Assembly (NCBI RefSeq): GCF_003382275.1 | Contig: NZ_QTJX01000001.1 | Location: forward strand, 868,001-932,000 | Reading direction: 5' to 3' | Length of the DNA: 64,000 nucleotides | DNA from: Flagellimonas nanhaiensis | Lineage (GTDB): Bacteria > Bacteroidota > Bacteroidia > Flavobacteriales > Flavobacteriaceae | Shown: one piece after another, positions 28,378 through 38,243 of the stretch | How positions within the stretch are numbered: position 1 is the first letter of the stretch | How the letters are laid out: every line of letters starts with the position of its first letter | Program-made: the position numbers and the translations under genes | The notes under the pieces: model-generated | What the model was told of the DNA's origin: nothing | The model's input: the letters and a program-made list of their open reading frames with translations, nothing else | The model's database searches: none

Positions 28378-29550
28378 TTAGGCCAAACTTTGGATACTTA
28401 TGTTGCTAGTCTCAATAATTTGATGAATATCATCATCGACAATTTCCTTTTTGCGGTCCGCGAACTTCAAGAAATTTTCATAGACCACATCCAATTGGAG
28501 CTTGGTAAGCTCATACCCCACATTCTTGGCTCGGTAGGCCAGAGCTGCTCTACCACTTCTTGCGGTAAGTACTATGGAAGACTCGCTAACTCCTACATCT
28601 TTTGGATCTATGATTTCATAGGTCTCCCGTTTTTTGATAACGCCATCTTGGTGTATTCCTGAGCTATGTGCAAAAGCATTGGAACCCACAATGGCCTTGT
28701 TGGGTTGGACGGGCATTCCCATTTTTTGGGAAACCATTTGGCTGGTATCCAAGAGCAAAGTGCTGTTGATGTCGGTATCCAAATTTAGATATGGATGTTG
28801 CCTTAATATCATCACTACTTCTTCTAAAGAAGTGTTTCCAGCGCGCTCACCTATGCCATTGATGGTGCACTCTATTTGTCTGGCCCCATTGATTACCCCT
28901 GCGATGGAGTTGGCGGTGGCCAAGCCCAAATCGTTATGACAATGACAGGAGAGAATGGCTTTGTCAATACCTTTTACATTTTCTTTGAGATATTTCATTT
29001 TGGCACCATATTCCTCAGGCAAACAGTAGCCTGTCGTATCGGGAATATTAAGTACGGTAGCTCCGGCTTTTATAACGGCCTCACAGACCTGAGCCAAAAA
29101 GTCATTGTCCGTACGTCCTGCATCTTCCGCATAAAATTCTACATCTTCCACAAAGGATTTTGCATAGGAAACTGCTTCCACAGCTCGCTCAATGATTTTC
29201 TCTCTAGTGGAATTGAACTTGAACTTTATGTGTGAATCAGAAGTGCCAATTCCGGTGTGGATTCTTGGAGTATTGGCAATTTTGATTGCTTCAGCAGCAA
29301 CTTCAATATCTTTTTTCACGGCACGTGTTAGCCCACAGACCGTTGCATTTTTGACCAATTTGGCAATTTCATGCACCGACTTAAAGTCACCTGGACTTGA
29401 AATTGGAAAGCCAGCTTCAATGACATCGACTCCCAGTTCATCAAGTCGTTCTGCAATGACCAACTTTTGTTTGGTATCCAACTTGCAGCCTGGGACTTGT
29501 TCTCCATCCCTTAGTGTCGTATCAAAAATTTGTACCTTATCTTTACCCAT
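28378..29550 (-). CDS. leuA: 2-isopropylmalate synthase, short form without a C-terminal regulatory domain
   Basis: 390 residues with the complete HMGL-like TIM barrel: [26 protein letters not shown], the metal ligands in [16 protein letters not shown], and [14 protein letters not shown]. The accessory subdomain with [19 protein letters not shown] follows, but the chain stops near 390 instead of about 510, so the leucine-binding allosteric domain is absent. Feedback control must work otherwise. The leuB neighbour supports the isopropylmalate rather than the citramalate or homocitrate assignment. Confidence 0.92.
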   Translation of the reverse strand: MGKDKVQIFDTTLRDGEQVPGCKLDTKQKLVIAERLDELGVDVIEAGFPISSPGDFKSVHEIAKLVKNATVCGLTRAVKKDIEVAAEAIKIANTPRIHTGIGTSDSHIKFKFNSTREKIIERAVEAVSYAKSFVEDVEFYAEDAGRTDNDFLAQVCEAVIKAGATVLNIPDTTGYCLPEEYGAKMKYLKENVKGIDKAILSCHCHNDLGLATANSIAGVINGARQIECTINGIGERAGNTSLEEVVMILRQHPYLNLDTDINSTLLLDTSQMVSQKMGMPVQPNKAIVGSNAFAHSSGIHQDGVIKKRETYEIIDPKDVGVSESSIVLTARSGRAALAYRAKNVGYELTKLQLDVVYENFLKFADRKKEIVDDDIHQIIETSNISIQSLA

Positions 29551-29696
29551 TAGTTTTGTCGGTTTTAACTAAACTATACGAAGATAGAATAGGGGAGGTC
29601 AAGATAAATATTGGGGTCAACCGCGTTACAACGTTAATTTGTATTTCATAAGATTTAAGTTGTTGATTTACAAATATTTAAATTATTTTTTTTACG

Positions 29697-31241
29697 ATGA
29701 CAAATGTTCATAGGGATGCATTGTTTGTACTGATAAAGTCATTATCCAAATCTGAAAAGCGCCAGTTTAAGCTGTATGTGGGCCGTTTAGGAGTCAATAC
29801 GGATGCCAAATTTTTGGCGCTCTTTAATCTTTTGGATAAAATGAAGATGTACGATGAACGTCAGATTTTGGATAGTGGAATTGTAAAGAAGGCCCAACTT
29901 TCCAATTTAAAGGCTCATTTATACAGACAGATTCTGGTTAGTCTACGTTTGAATCCGGTGAACCAAAACATTCGTGTACAGATTCGGGAACAGTTGGATT
30001 TTGCCACTATCCTTTATCAAAAAGGGTTGTACAAACAAAGTTTGAAAATACTGGACAAGGCTAAAAACTTTGCCATTGAGCACGAGGAGAAAAACGTTGC
30101 CTATGAGATTGTAGAGCTTGAAAAAATAATAGAGACCCAGTACATCACCCGGAGTATTCCTGATAGAGCGGATGAGCTTGCACTCCAAGCCAAACAGCTT
30201 TCGGAGGACAATGTCATGACCAGCAAACTTTCCAATCTTTCCCTGCAGTTGTACAGCATGATGCTCAAGGTTGGCTATGTAAGGAACGATGAGGATTTGC
30301 AAAGGGTAAAACGTTACTTTGATGGTCAATTGCCAAAGTATAAATTGGATAACCTAGGTTTTAGGGAAAAACTATGGCTTTACAAGGCACATCTTTGGTA
30401 CAGCCTGCTTACACAAGACTTTTTGTCTGCATATAAATATGCCAGCAAATGGGTGGATCTATTCTATGAAAATGAGGAAATGATCTTGTTGAACCCGGTT
30501 TTCTTTTTAAAAGGAAACCACTATTTACTTGAGTCCTTATTTTTTGTGAAATACGGTTCGCAGTTTAAGGAAACTTTGGAGCGTCTTGAAAGAGAAGTGT
30601 CCCGTCCCAAATTTCCGCAAAACGATAATATTACCTCTCTGGCCTTTCTCTATATAAATTCAAGTAAGTTGAACTTGCATTTTTTGGAAGGCACCTTTGA
30701 AAAGGGGATATACCTTGTGAATATCATTGAATATGGAATCAAAAAGCACAGGGGTAGGATAGATGAGCACCACATTATGCTCTTGTACTACAAAATTGCC
30801 TGCTTGTATTTTGGGGTTGGGGACAATAAAAACTGTATTGTCTATTTAAAGAAGATTATATCCAACAAGAATCTAAAGATGAGGGAAGACCTAATGTGCT
30901 TTGCTAGGGTACTTAGCTTGGTTGCCCACTACGAGGCGGGAATGGATTATCATCTTGAAGTGCAACTTAAGAGTACGTACAAATTTTTATTGAAAATGAA
31001 CGATTTACATGCCGTTCAAAAAGAAATGATCAAATTCCTTAGAGGGTTGGGTGACATCTATCCCCATGAACTAAAAGGTGAATTTCAGAAGTTGTACAAT
31101 GAGCTCAAGAAGTATGAAAATCACCCTTATGAGAAAAGAGCTTTCCTCTATTTAGATATACTTTCCTGGTTGGAGAGTCACCTTCAGAATAAACCGGTTG
31201 CACAGATCATTCGCGAGAAGGCATTGGCAGTTACCCGCTAA
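29697..31241 (+). CDS. Helical repeat (TPR-like) protein of unknown function
   Basis: 514 residues, no signal peptide. The whole chain is alpha-helical with recurring paired-helix units (LYQKGLYKQSLKILDKAKNFAIEH, MLLYYKIACLYFGVGDNKNCIVYLKKI). It starts MTNVHRDALFVLIKSLSKSEKRQFKLYVGR, an opening I associate with a conserved cytoplasmic Bacteroidota protein without assigned role. No enzymatic motif. The last 4 bp overlap the convergent pseudouridine synthase gene. Confidence 0.7.
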   Translation: MTNVHRDALFVLIKSLSKSEKRQFKLYVGRLGVNTDAKFLALFNLLDKMKMYDERQILDSGIVKKAQLSNLKAHLYRQILVSLRLNPVNQNIRVQIREQLDFATILYQKGLYKQSLKILDKAKNFAIEHEEKNVAYEIVELEKIIETQYITRSIPDRADELALQAKQLSEDNVMTSKLSNLSLQLYSMMLKVGYVRNDEDLQRVKRYFDGQLPKYKLDNLGFREKLWLYKAHLWYSLLTQDFLSAYKYASKWVDLFYENEEMILLNPVFFLKGNHYLLESLFFVKYGSQFKETLERLEREVSRPKFPQNDNITSLAFLYINSSKLNLHFLEGTFEKGIYLVNIIEYGIKKHRGRIDEHHIMLLYYKIACLYFGVGDNKNCIVYLKKIISNKNLKMREDLMCFARVLSLVAHYEAGMDYHLEVQLKSTYKFLLKMNDLHAVQKEMIKFLRGLGDIYPHELKGEFQKLYNELKKYENHPYEKRAFLYLDILSWLESHLQNKPVAQIIREKALAVTR

Positions 31242-31963
31242 ACGCATGCATTCCATAAGGAATCCTCGGGTGGTGGAGCAACAAAACCTATAGATTCTTT
31301 CTTCACCGGATGTTCAAGTTCTAAATGTCTTGCATGCAGGTGTATGCTCCCATCTTTATTGCTTCGCTGTGCCCCATACTTTAAATCACCTTTGATGTGA
31401 CATCCAATCGCTGCCAGTTGGGCCCTAATCTGATGGTGCCTACCAGTTTTAAGGTCTATTTCCAACAGAAAATAGCTGTCCAGTTCTTTTAGGATACGAT
31501 ATTTCAGGATAGCCTTTTTACTATTTGGAACCTCTTTTGGGTAAGCATAAGATTTGTTCTGTTTGGGATTTCTGACCAACCAATGAACCAGTTGTCCGTC
31601 GTCCGTTTCAGGTCGATTTTTAACCAGTGTCCAATAGATTTTTTTGGTCTTTCCTTCAGAAAAAAGCTTGTTTAACCGAGGTAATGCCTTAGAAGTTTTA
31701 GCAAACAAAACCACTCCAGACGTTGGCCTGTCCAAACGATGGACTACGCCCAAATATACATTACCGGGTTTGTTGTATTTGGCCTTGATAAACTGTTTCA
31801 CCACCTCGCTCAACGGGGTATCGCCCGTCTTATCTCCTTGAACGATATCTCCAGGACGTTTATTGACAACAATCAAGTGGTTGTCCTCATAAAGGACTTG
31901 GAGATTGCTTGAGTTGGATTTATCCGACAAAATTGGGTTTTTTAGTAGATGATGGAGGACCAA
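31238..31963 (-). CDS. RluA-family RNA pseudouridine synthase
   Basis: 241 residues. Catalytic motif HRLDRPTSGVVLFAKT with the invariant Asp, LKTGRHHQIRAQLAAIG and HLHARHLELEHPV are diagnostic of the RluA family. No N-terminal S4 domain, so it is a short member (RluA/RluC-like catalytic core only). The best start is a TTG at 31961-31963 directly following the panB TGA, because no in-frame ATG precedes the conserved core. It isomerises specific uridines in rRNA or tRNA; the target cannot be told. Confidence 0.9.
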   Translation of the reverse strand: MVLHHLLKNPILSDKSNSSNLQVLYEDNHLIVVNKRPGDIVQGDKTGDTPLSEVVKQFIKAKYNKPGNVYLGVVHRLDRPTSGVVLFAKTSKALPRLNKLFSEGKTKKIYWTLVKNRPETDDGQLVHWLVRNPKQNKSYAYPKEVPNSKKAILKYRILKELDSYFLLEIDLKTGRHHQIRAQLAAIGCHIKGDLKYGAQRSNKDGSIHLHARHLELEHPVKKESIGFVAPPPEDSLWNACV

Positions 31964-32782
31964 TCAATACTGTTCATTTTCATTGGGAAAATCTCTCGAC
32001 TTTACATCATTGACATAAGATGAAATGGCACTGCCCATTTCTTCGTAGAGATTCATATATCTTCTAAGGAAACGAGGGTTGAATTCATGTGTCATCCCCA
32101 AAAGGTCATGCACTACCAACACCTGGCCATCAACTCCGTTACCGGCTCCAATTCCAATGACTGGTATTGAAACACTTTCTGCAACTTCTTTGGCCAGTTT
32201 GGCAGGTATTTTTTCGAGTACAATGCCAAAGCACCCCAGTTCCTCCAACATCTTTGCATCTTCTTTTAGCTTCTCGGCTTCCTGTTCCTCCTTGGCCCTA
32301 ACCGTGTAGGTGCCAAATTTGTATATGGATTGAGGTGTGAGTCCCAAATGCCCCATCACAGGGATTCCAGCATGAAGAATCCTGCTTACCGATTCCTTGA
32401 TTTCGACCCCTCCTTCAACTTTCACAGCATGGGCGCCACTTTCTTTCATAATCCGTATTGCAGAACGGAGAGCTTCCTTTGAATCGCTCTGGTAGCTTCC
32501 AAAAGGAATATCAACAACAATCAATGCTCTTTTGGCCGCGCGGACTACCGAACTGGCATGATAGATCATTTGATCTAAGGTAATGGGCAAGGTGGTTTCA
32601 TGTCCGGCAATGACATTACTTGCTGAGTCCCCTACGAGAATTACATCTACCTGGGCAGAATCCACAATTTTGGCCATGGAATAATCGTAAGCGGTTAACA
32701 TTGATATTCTTTCACCGCTTTCCTTCATTTCAATCAATGATTTAACGGTAACCCTTTTGTATTCTTTTTTTGCGACTGACAT
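31964..32782 (-). CDS. panB: 3-methyl-2-oxobutanoate hydroxymethyltransferase (ketopantoate synthesis)
   Basis: 272 residues. [44 protein letters not shown] (Mg-binding Asp), [20 protein letters not shown] and the catalytic Glu region [14 protein letters not shown] with [21 protein letters not shown] match PanB throughout. It transfers a hydroxymethyl group to ketoisovalerate, the first committed step of pantothenate/CoA synthesis. It is transcribed together with the pseudouridine synthase. Confidence 0.97.
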   Translation of the reverse strand: MSVAKKEYKRVTVKSLIEMKESGERISMLTAYDYSMAKIVDSAQVDVILVGDSASNVIAGHETTLPITLDQMIYHASSVVRAAKRALIVVDIPFGSYQSDSKEALRSAIRIMKESGAHAVKVEGGVEIKESVSRILHAGIPVMGHLGLTPQSIYKFGTYTVRAKEEQEAEKLKEDAKMLEELGCFGIVLEKIPAKLAKEVAESVSIPVIGIGAGNGVDGQVLVVHDLLGMTHEFNPRFLRRYMNLYEEMGSAISSYVNDVKSRDFPNENEQY

Positions 32783-32853
32783 TTAGATTCTGTTTTACCG
32801 GTTAAATGTAAGCAGATTTGATTAAATTCACCCGAAATCAAAAAACGATATAA

Positions 32854-33339
32854 ATGAAAAAAATTCTAACACTTTCGCTCTCAGTTCTTGCATTTGCCCA
32901 GCTTTCCGCTCAAGGCCCAAACGCAGATGGTTATGAGCAAGACAAAGCAGCGGTCAAAAAAGTTATTGAAACCTTCTTTGATGGTTTTCACAAACAGGAT
33001 TCAACAATCATCAATGGTACGGTGGCGGACCATGTAGTGCTTCAGACCACAGGAAGGGACAAAGAGGGTAAAACAAGGTTTAGAAATGAAGAATTTCAAA
33101 AATTCATCCAATCAATTACCAGTATTCCAGACAGTGTGAAGTTTCAAGAAAAACTGACATCATTTTCCATTCAAGTGGACCGTACCATGGCCAATGCGTG
33201 GGTTGGTTATGAGTTCTGGTTGAACGACGAGTTCAGTCATTGCGGAATCAATTCCTTCCAATTGGTCAATTTTGATGGCGATTGGAAAATCATTTATCTT
33301 ATCGATACAAGAGGTAGGGCCGACTGTGGTGTCAAATAG
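32854..33339 (+). CDS. Secreted NTF2-like (SnoaL/DUF4440-type) protein
   Basis: 161 residues with a signal peptide (LSLSVLAFAQLSAQG). The mature part has the NTF2-like cone pattern: AAVKKVIETFFDGFHKQDSTIINGTVADHVVLQTTG in the first helices and strand, and ANAWVGYEFWLNDEFSHCGINSFQLVNFDGDWKIIYLIDTRG at the end, typical of DUF4440 proteins. Two cysteines near the C-terminus could pair. Role unknown; usually a periplasmic ligand binder. Its end is 3 bp from the convergent SCO gene's stop. Confidence 0.8.
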   Translation: MKKILTLSLSVLAFAQLSAQGPNADGYEQDKAAVKKVIETFFDGFHKQDSTIINGTVADHVVLQTTGRDKEGKTRFRNEEFQKFIQSITSIPDSVKFQEKLTSFSIQVDRTMANAWVGYEFWLNDEFSHCGINSFQLVNFDGDWKIIYLIDTRGRADCGVK

Positions 33340-33342
33340 ACA

Positions 33343-34002
33343 TTATTGAAGCAAAGATTCTATATCCTTCTTTAAACGTTCGATGTCCTCAGAAGCGGTG
33401 CCGTTGTATACGCCACGGATTTGCTTTTGCTGGTCCACCAAAATGAAATTTGGGGTGTGTATAAAATCTTGCAGCCCTCCATCGCCATAGTCAACTACTG
33501 CAAAGTAGCTTTTACGTGCCAAATCATAAATATGGGATTTGTCGCCTGTGGTAATATTCCATTTTGAGTCGATGACACCATGCCTGTCCGCATATTTTTT
33601 TAGCACAGGAACACTGTCCAATTCTGGGGTCACTGACATGGAGAGAAACATCACTTCATCTTGCTCTATAAAGGTCTCCTGCAATGCCTCCATGTTATTG
33701 CTCATAATTGGGCAAATACTTGGACATCGTGTAAAGAAGAAATCCGTAACATAGATTTTGTTGGCATAGGTTTCTTGGGTAATCGTTAAACCGTTTTGAT
33801 TGATAAGACTAAAATCGGACACTAAGTGCCCATTTTCAGTATTCGTTAGCTGTGAATCGACCAATTCTGGACTAAAATCTTTTGGCCCTAAAACAGGTAA
33901 CTGATTACGATTAAGGAATTCAAATAAAAGGAAAGTCAAAATACCCATGGCCAAAAGGGCCATGGGCAATTTGAAGAGATTACCCCATTTTGGAGATTTC
34001 AT
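33343..34002 (-). CDS. SCO1/SenC family copper-binding thioredoxin-like protein
   Basis: 219 residues from ATG 34002 (MKSPKWGNLFKLPM). One N-terminal membrane anchor (LPMALLAMGILTFLLFEFL). The SCO core has FFFTRCPSICPIMSNNM, the CxxxC copper ligands, and the third ligand His in LQDFIHTPNFILVD. SCO proteins deliver copper to the CuA site of cytochrome oxidase or to other periplasmic cuproproteins, or act as thiol reductases. The start is 5 nt after the TPR gene's stop, so the two are co-transcribed, at the tail of the run that starts with the thioredoxin/ApbE genes. Confidence 0.92.
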   Translation of the reverse strand: MKSPKWGNLFKLPMALLAMGILTFLLFEFLNRNQLPVLGPKDFSPELVDSQLTNTENGHLVSDFSLINQNGLTITQETYANKIYVTDFFFTRCPSICPIMSNNMEALQETFIEQDEVMFLSMSVTPELDSVPVLKKYADRHGVIDSKWNITTGDKSHIYDLARKSYFAVVDYGDGGLQDFIHTPNFILVDQQKQIRGVYNGTASEDIERLKKDIESLLQ

Positions 34003-34007
34003 GTCTT

Positions 34008-35738
34008 TTATAATATTGAGGTATTGATTTCGATGTCTGCGTGTTCCCATGCTTTATCAAATTCAGTTTTGATTTTTACGGCCTCGTCCATTTTGCCTTG
34101 TGCTTTAAGGCTATTGTGCAGCCCCATCAGTGACCATCCATTCTGACGTAGTACATCCAAATCTTCTCGATAGACTTTTTCAGCAGCTTCATACTTTTTG
34201 GCTTCCATGAGTACTGCACCCAAATTTTGACGCGTAGGTACATGCCAAGCGGCAGGCTCGGTATAAGTCAATTGATCTTCGTATTCAACGGCTTTTTCCA
34301 AATGAGCAATTGCTTTTGCGGTATCTCCGTTCAATGAAGCAAGTTCGCCAGCAACCACTTCATATGCAATTTTGGCGATGTTTACTGATGGATTATGTGC
34401 CGCGGCGATTAGTTCTTCCAAATCTGGGTCACTTTTCAATGCTGCAATGGCTTCCAATTCTTCTTGGGCTTCTTTTGCGTTGCCTTTCCGCACAAAAGCC
34501 ATCCCACGGGCATAGTGTCGTATCAAATTTAGATGCTTAATGTCTTTGTTCGCGGCTGGAATAGTCAAAATTTCATTCCATTTGCCAAATCGGATATAGG
34601 ATAGCATTGGTGTAGAAGCAAAATCTTGTAAAAATGGCATGGTGATGAACTCCCCAACAGGTACTTTTTCTGCTGTTTTTTTAGCTGCATCAATGGCGAT
34701 TCCGCTATCACCGAGCAAACTTGCTGCGGACCATAAAAAATGAATATTATGAGGATAATATCCTAAAGGATATAAGCCTTGGGAATAGCATTGGGAAATG
34801 TAATCCTCATCGGCCAATATCGCAGCTTGATTGGCAGTGACAGCATCCAAATAGCGACCCACTCGAATGTAAATATGTGACGGCATATGAACTATATGCC
34901 CAGCGGCTGGCATGAGACTACCTAACTTATCGGCACTTGCCACACCCAAATCCGGTTGCGGTAATTCCACCATGTGGATATAATAATGATGTGCTCCTGG
35001 ATTATTTGGATTGAGTTCCATTGCCTTTTCCAGGGCCAATTTAGCTTCAGGGATGTTAGGTGAAGGATTTCCTTCTTCGTCCCAGTAGTTCCATGGTACG
35101 GTATTCATTACGGAAGCAGCATATAATACTTGGACTTCAGCATCTTCAGGGAATTGTTTTAATACTTTGGCCATGGCATTCATATATGCGATGTTCAGCT
35201 CGGCCACATCCTTAGTGAGGTCTTCGCTATACCTGGCGGCTAGGGCACTGATCAAAGCTTTTTCCTTGGCTGTGCCTTTTTGTGAAAGTTTGACGGCCTT
35301 TGCAAGTGCCTCGTTGGTCTTGATTTTTCGTTCTTCAGGTGGCAATGGGTCGTTGATGTTGGGCCCCAAGGCATAAGCTTGTCCCCAAAAGGTCATGGCC
35401 GAATTTGGATCAAGTCGGGAAGCTTCCATGAACGAACGATGTGCCTCGGCGTGGTTGAAAGCATAGGTCAATCTCAAACCTTGGTCAAAAAAAGTTTGGG
35501 CTCGCTCACTCGCGGTGGTGATAGGATAGGTCAAATCACCTAGGTTTTCAAATAGAGGAGAAATTTGTTGGGTGGAATCCACAACATCCAATAAATAGGT
35601 TGTGGGAGTACATTTAATAAAATTGAATGATGCGTTCTGTTGATTTTTCAAATTTTTGGCGGTGGAATCTTTGGCAAAGTGGTGTACAAGCACAATCAAT
35701 CCCATTGCAATTAAGGCAATGCCTAATTTAGTTTTCAT
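34008..35738 (-). CDS. Tetratricopeptide repeat protein, membrane-anchored
   Basis: 576 residues from ATG 35738 (MKTKLGIALIAMGLIVLVHHF). The longer frame upstream lacks family character. A single N-terminal hydrophobic anchor is followed by clear TPR units at about 85-150 (YAFNHAEAHRSFMEASRLDPNSAMTFWGQAYALG), 230-270 (ALEKAMELNPNNPGAHHYYIHMVE) and the C-terminal 450-560 stretch. HxxYIHMVE and MPSHIYIRVGRY are conserved in a family of periplasmic TPR proteins often beside copper or SCO genes, as I recall. It pairs with the SCO gene downstream. Confidence 0.85.
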   Translation of the reverse strand: MKTKLGIALIAMGLIVLVHHFAKDSTAKNLKNQQNASFNFIKCTPTTYLLDVVDSTQQISPLFENLGDLTYPITTASERAQTFFDQGLRLTYAFNHAEAHRSFMEASRLDPNSAMTFWGQAYALGPNINDPLPPEERKIKTNEALAKAVKLSQKGTAKEKALISALAARYSEDLTKDVAELNIAYMNAMAKVLKQFPEDAEVQVLYAASVMNTVPWNYWDEEGNPSPNIPEAKLALEKAMELNPNNPGAHHYYIHMVELPQPDLGVASADKLGSLMPAAGHIVHMPSHIYIRVGRYLDAVTANQAAILADEDYISQCYSQGLYPLGYYPHNIHFLWSAASLLGDSGIAIDAAKKTAEKVPVGEFITMPFLQDFASTPMLSYIRFGKWNEILTIPAANKDIKHLNLIRHYARGMAFVRKGNAKEAQEELEAIAALKSDPDLEELIAAAHNPSVNIAKIAYEVVAGELASLNGDTAKAIAHLEKAVEYEDQLTYTEPAAWHVPTRQNLGAVLMEAKKYEAAEKVYREDLDVLRQNGWSLMGLHNSLKAQGKMDEAVKIKTEFDKAWEHADIEINTSIL

Positions 35739-35878
35739 AAGGTTCTCGGTGTTGTTAATTTTAAAGTAGGGCAAGGTACCTAATATAAATATAAGTAAAT
35801 CAGGTAGTTGTGTGTATTGCTCTTTAGAAGGTATAAATGGTAGCTCACACCAATTCAACTGAAAGTATTGTCAACTGT

Positions 35879-37096
35879 TTATTTAGATTTCTTTCTTCTG
35901 ACCCTACGTTTTTTCAGAAAATTAAAGGAGGTGGACAACGTATGTGCTTTTAATCCATTAGACCTGGAATAATAGAAGTATTGTACCGAAAAAATGTGAA
36001 GGCCTTTATTTTTTCTTGCCGCAGGCCAGTGCCTCCATCCCATACCAAATCTATATGAGCTCAGTGAAGAAAAATCATAGTCCGATGTATAATACCTTTC
36101 AGAGGGGTTGTGCTCTCCTCGAGGTGCAAAATATTTGGATGCTTGCTGGGTGTAAAATCTAAAACTGGGGAGCAATGTCCACCTTGGACTAAGTTTGATT
36201 GCGGTTTCATTGTCAATGGTAAGTCCTAAAATCCCAAAATTGTCCAGATAACCACCCAACTTATTTTTGAAGATGACACCTCCAGAAGCAAAACTGTTCC
36301 ATTTTAAAGAGAGCGCCGCTTTGTAGCGTTCATCCGGGAATTGTTCCACCGCCCTGGAGTTGTCCGAAAAGTAAATTCTATGAAAAGGTGTGGCCAATAA
36401 GCCTTTTTGTAGACTTAGCACGGTAAATAAACCTACGGTATTTCTTTGATTTACAACTTGGGTAAATCCAAGGTTAAGATTATAAGAATCTCGTTTATAC
36501 TCATCATACCATTCCTGAAATCGGAGTTCAACAGGATAGATCAAGAACTGTGGACTTTGAAGAAATCCACCGTCCAATCTTCCCCAACGTAGGTCATCAT
36601 TAAAAATTTGTAGCTGCGCTGTATAAGTGCGCATGTCATTTTTTGAGGTCTTGAAAAAACCAAGGAACTTTCCAAAGGAAAAATAATCCGATTCTACGGA
36701 AGCTCCGAGTCCAAGGCTAATGGACATTTTACTTTTTTCAAAATAGCGGGTATAATGTGCGTTCGAGTAGGTCCGTGCATCCAAACGCGAAGCGGAGGAC
36801 ACTATACGGTCAATATTGTCCGTTGAAGCCGAAGAAATTATATCTACCCCAATCTGAAAGTCAAGAGCATTTTTCCCAAATTTCTTTTTATAGTTAAAGG
36901 TTGGGCCGTATACGATGAGTCGTTCCGTACCTTCACCTCCTGTAACTGCGGAATTGTCCCCATTCTGTACATAGTGATTGTATAAAAGTTCAACCTCTGT
37001 TTCGTTGACTTTAAAGGTTTCTGATTTTTTGGTTTGCGCTTTTGAGAAAAAGAGAGAAAATGCAAGACTGCCAACAAGAAGCGTTCTTTTGTTCAT
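35879..37096 (-). CDS. DUF3570 outer-membrane beta-barrel protein
   Basis: 405 residues with a signal peptide (LLVGSLAFSLFFSKAQ). The mature chain is a series of amphipathic beta strands with aromatic girdles (YTRYFEKSKMSISLGLGASVESDYFSFG; YKAALSLKWNSFASGGVIFKN; FGMGWRHWPA) ending in the basic tail RRKKSK. This is the DUF3570 family, predicted as an outer-membrane barrel of about 16 strands. It comes 9 bp after the DUF4266 gene, in the conserved order thioredoxin, ApbE, DUF4266, DUF3570. Function unknown; by topology it could export or anchor the DUF4266 lipoprotein or a substrate. Confidence 0.88.
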   Translation of the reverse strand: MNKRTLLVGSLAFSLFFSKAQTKKSETFKVNETEVELLYNHYVQNGDNSAVTGGEGTERLIVYGPTFNYKKKFGKNALDFQIGVDIISSASTDNIDRIVSSASRLDARTYSNAHYTRYFEKSKMSISLGLGASVESDYFSFGKFLGFFKTSKNDMRTYTAQLQIFNDDLRWGRLDGGFLQSPQFLIYPVELRFQEWYDEYKRDSYNLNLGFTQVVNQRNTVGLFTVLSLQKGLLATPFHRIYFSDNSRAVEQFPDERYKAALSLKWNSFASGGVIFKNKLGGYLDNFGILGLTIDNETAIKLSPRWTLLPSFRFYTQQASKYFAPRGEHNPSERYYTSDYDFSSLSSYRFGMGWRHWPAARKNKGLHIFSVQYFYYSRSNGLKAHTLSTSFNFLKKRRVRRKKSK

Positions 37097-37105
37097 AGGT
37101 CAGTA

Positions 37106-37330
37106 TTAATTGCAACCGCAGCCTCCACTGCCTTTGTTTCCTTCAGCTACCAAGGACCCTTCGCGAATGGTGCAAACATAATGCTGAAATTTAACCACGC
37201 TTGAACCCGCCATGGACATTTCTGGATCATTGATATATTGCCTTTCATAGGGTTTTAGGTTAGTGGCGCAAGACCCCAAAAGAGCACCTAAGACCGTCAC
37301 AAAAAAGCAACTACGCAGAAATCGACTCAT
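37106..37330 (-). CDS. DUF4266 small lipoprotein with C-terminal GGCGCN
   Basis: 74 residues from ATG 37330 (MSRFLRSCFFVTVLGALLG); the longer upstream frame is not credible because this ATG sits inside the last codons of apbE (20-bp overlap). Lipobox GALLGSC at residue about 22. The mature part contains YERQYINDPEMSMAG, the family core, and ends KGSGGCGCN with two closely spaced cysteines. Such tails can bind a metal, form a thioether or disulfide, or accept a cofactor. It is encoded between ApbE and DUF3570. Identification by the hallmark tail is confident; function is not known to me. Confidence 0.88.
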   Translation of the reverse strand: MSRFLRSCFFVTVLGALLGSCATNLKPYERQYINDPEMSMAGSSVVKFQHYVCTIREGSLVAEGNKGSGGCGCN

Positions 37331-38243
37331 ATTGTAATTTTTTGGAAAAGAATACTTTGTTTTCATCATTTATTATGATGCCATGTGTTTGGGGCAATTG
37401 ATCTAGGAACGCGATACCTCTCTGTATGCCCATGGCGTAAACAGCCGTGGCCAAAGCGTCAGAAAGTTCTGCACTTGGCGAGAATATAGAGACGCTTTTT
37501 ATTCCGATTACCGGAAAGCCGGTTTTTGGGTCGATATTGTGCGAATAACGCTTCCCTTTGTGTATAAAGTGTTGTTCATAATCTCCTGATGTGGCTACCG
37601 CGGCATCGTTTAATGGGATATGGAACAAGGTTCTGTCTTGATTATCTGGATTGGCGATTCCTATTTTCCAAGGATTTCCATTTTCATCCTTCCCAAAGGC
37701 AGTTAGGTCGCCGCTAGCGTCAATGTATCCTCCGGCAATGTTATTTTCCTTCCATTTCCTTCGCACCACATCAGCAGCATATCCTTTGCCTATTGCTGCC
37801 AAACTTATTTTCATTCCTTTGCGTTTAAGGCCGGCGGATTGTTCAGTTTTATCCAATTTGATAAAATGATGCCCCACCTTTTTCAAAGTTTCCGCGATTT
37901 TCCTTTTGTCCGGAGGGGTGAAATCATCATTCTTAAAACGATAAAGCCGCTTTAGCGGCCCAACAGAAATATCGAAGTAGCCTTTTGAAATTGTTGATAT
38001 TTGAGAGCATCTTGCTAGCAAATCAAAAACCTCAGGGTCCACTTTTATTTGGGATTCTCCTGCATTTTGATTTATCTGTGAAATTTGGGACTCAGATTTG
38101 AACTCTGAAAGAAGATTTTCTATGCGTTGTATCTCTTTCACACCCTCTCCAAGAAAATGCTGCGCTATGGTTTCTTCACTTGATACGATGCCCAATTCAA
38201 AGGAGCACCCCATCAACCTACATTTTCTGATATAGCGGTTCAC
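37311..38243 (-). CDS. apbE: ApbE-family FAD:protein FMN transferase
   Basis: 310 residues. KGYFDISVGPL near 95, ISLAAIGKGYAADVV, GGYIDASGDLTAFG, the metal site in NIDPKTGFPV and SDALATAVYAMG are diagnostic of ApbE. The enzyme normally sits in the periplasm and covalently attaches FMN through a phosphoester to Thr/Ser of target proteins. Here no clear N-terminal signal peptide precedes the domain (it starts MNRYIRKCRLMGCSFELG), so location is uncertain. The start overlaps the thioredoxin gene by 4 bp and its end overlaps DUF4266 by 20 bp. No typical flavinylation target (Dxx[ST]GA[ST]) is evident in neighbouring proteins. Confidence 0.93.
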   Translation of the reverse strand: MNRYIRKCRLMGCSFELGIVSSEETIAQHFLGEGVKEIQRIENLLSEFKSESQISQINQNAGESQIKVDPEVFDLLARCSQISTISKGYFDISVGPLKRLYRFKNDDFTPPDKRKIAETLKKVGHHFIKLDKTEQSAGLKRKGMKISLAAIGKGYAADVVRRKWKENNIAGGYIDASGDLTAFGKDENGNPWKIGIANPDNQDRTLFHIPLNDAAVATSGDYEQHFIHKGKRYSHNIDPKTGFPVIGIKSVSIFSPSAELSDALATAVYAMGIQRGIAFLDQLPQTHGIIINDENKVFFSKKLQYESISA

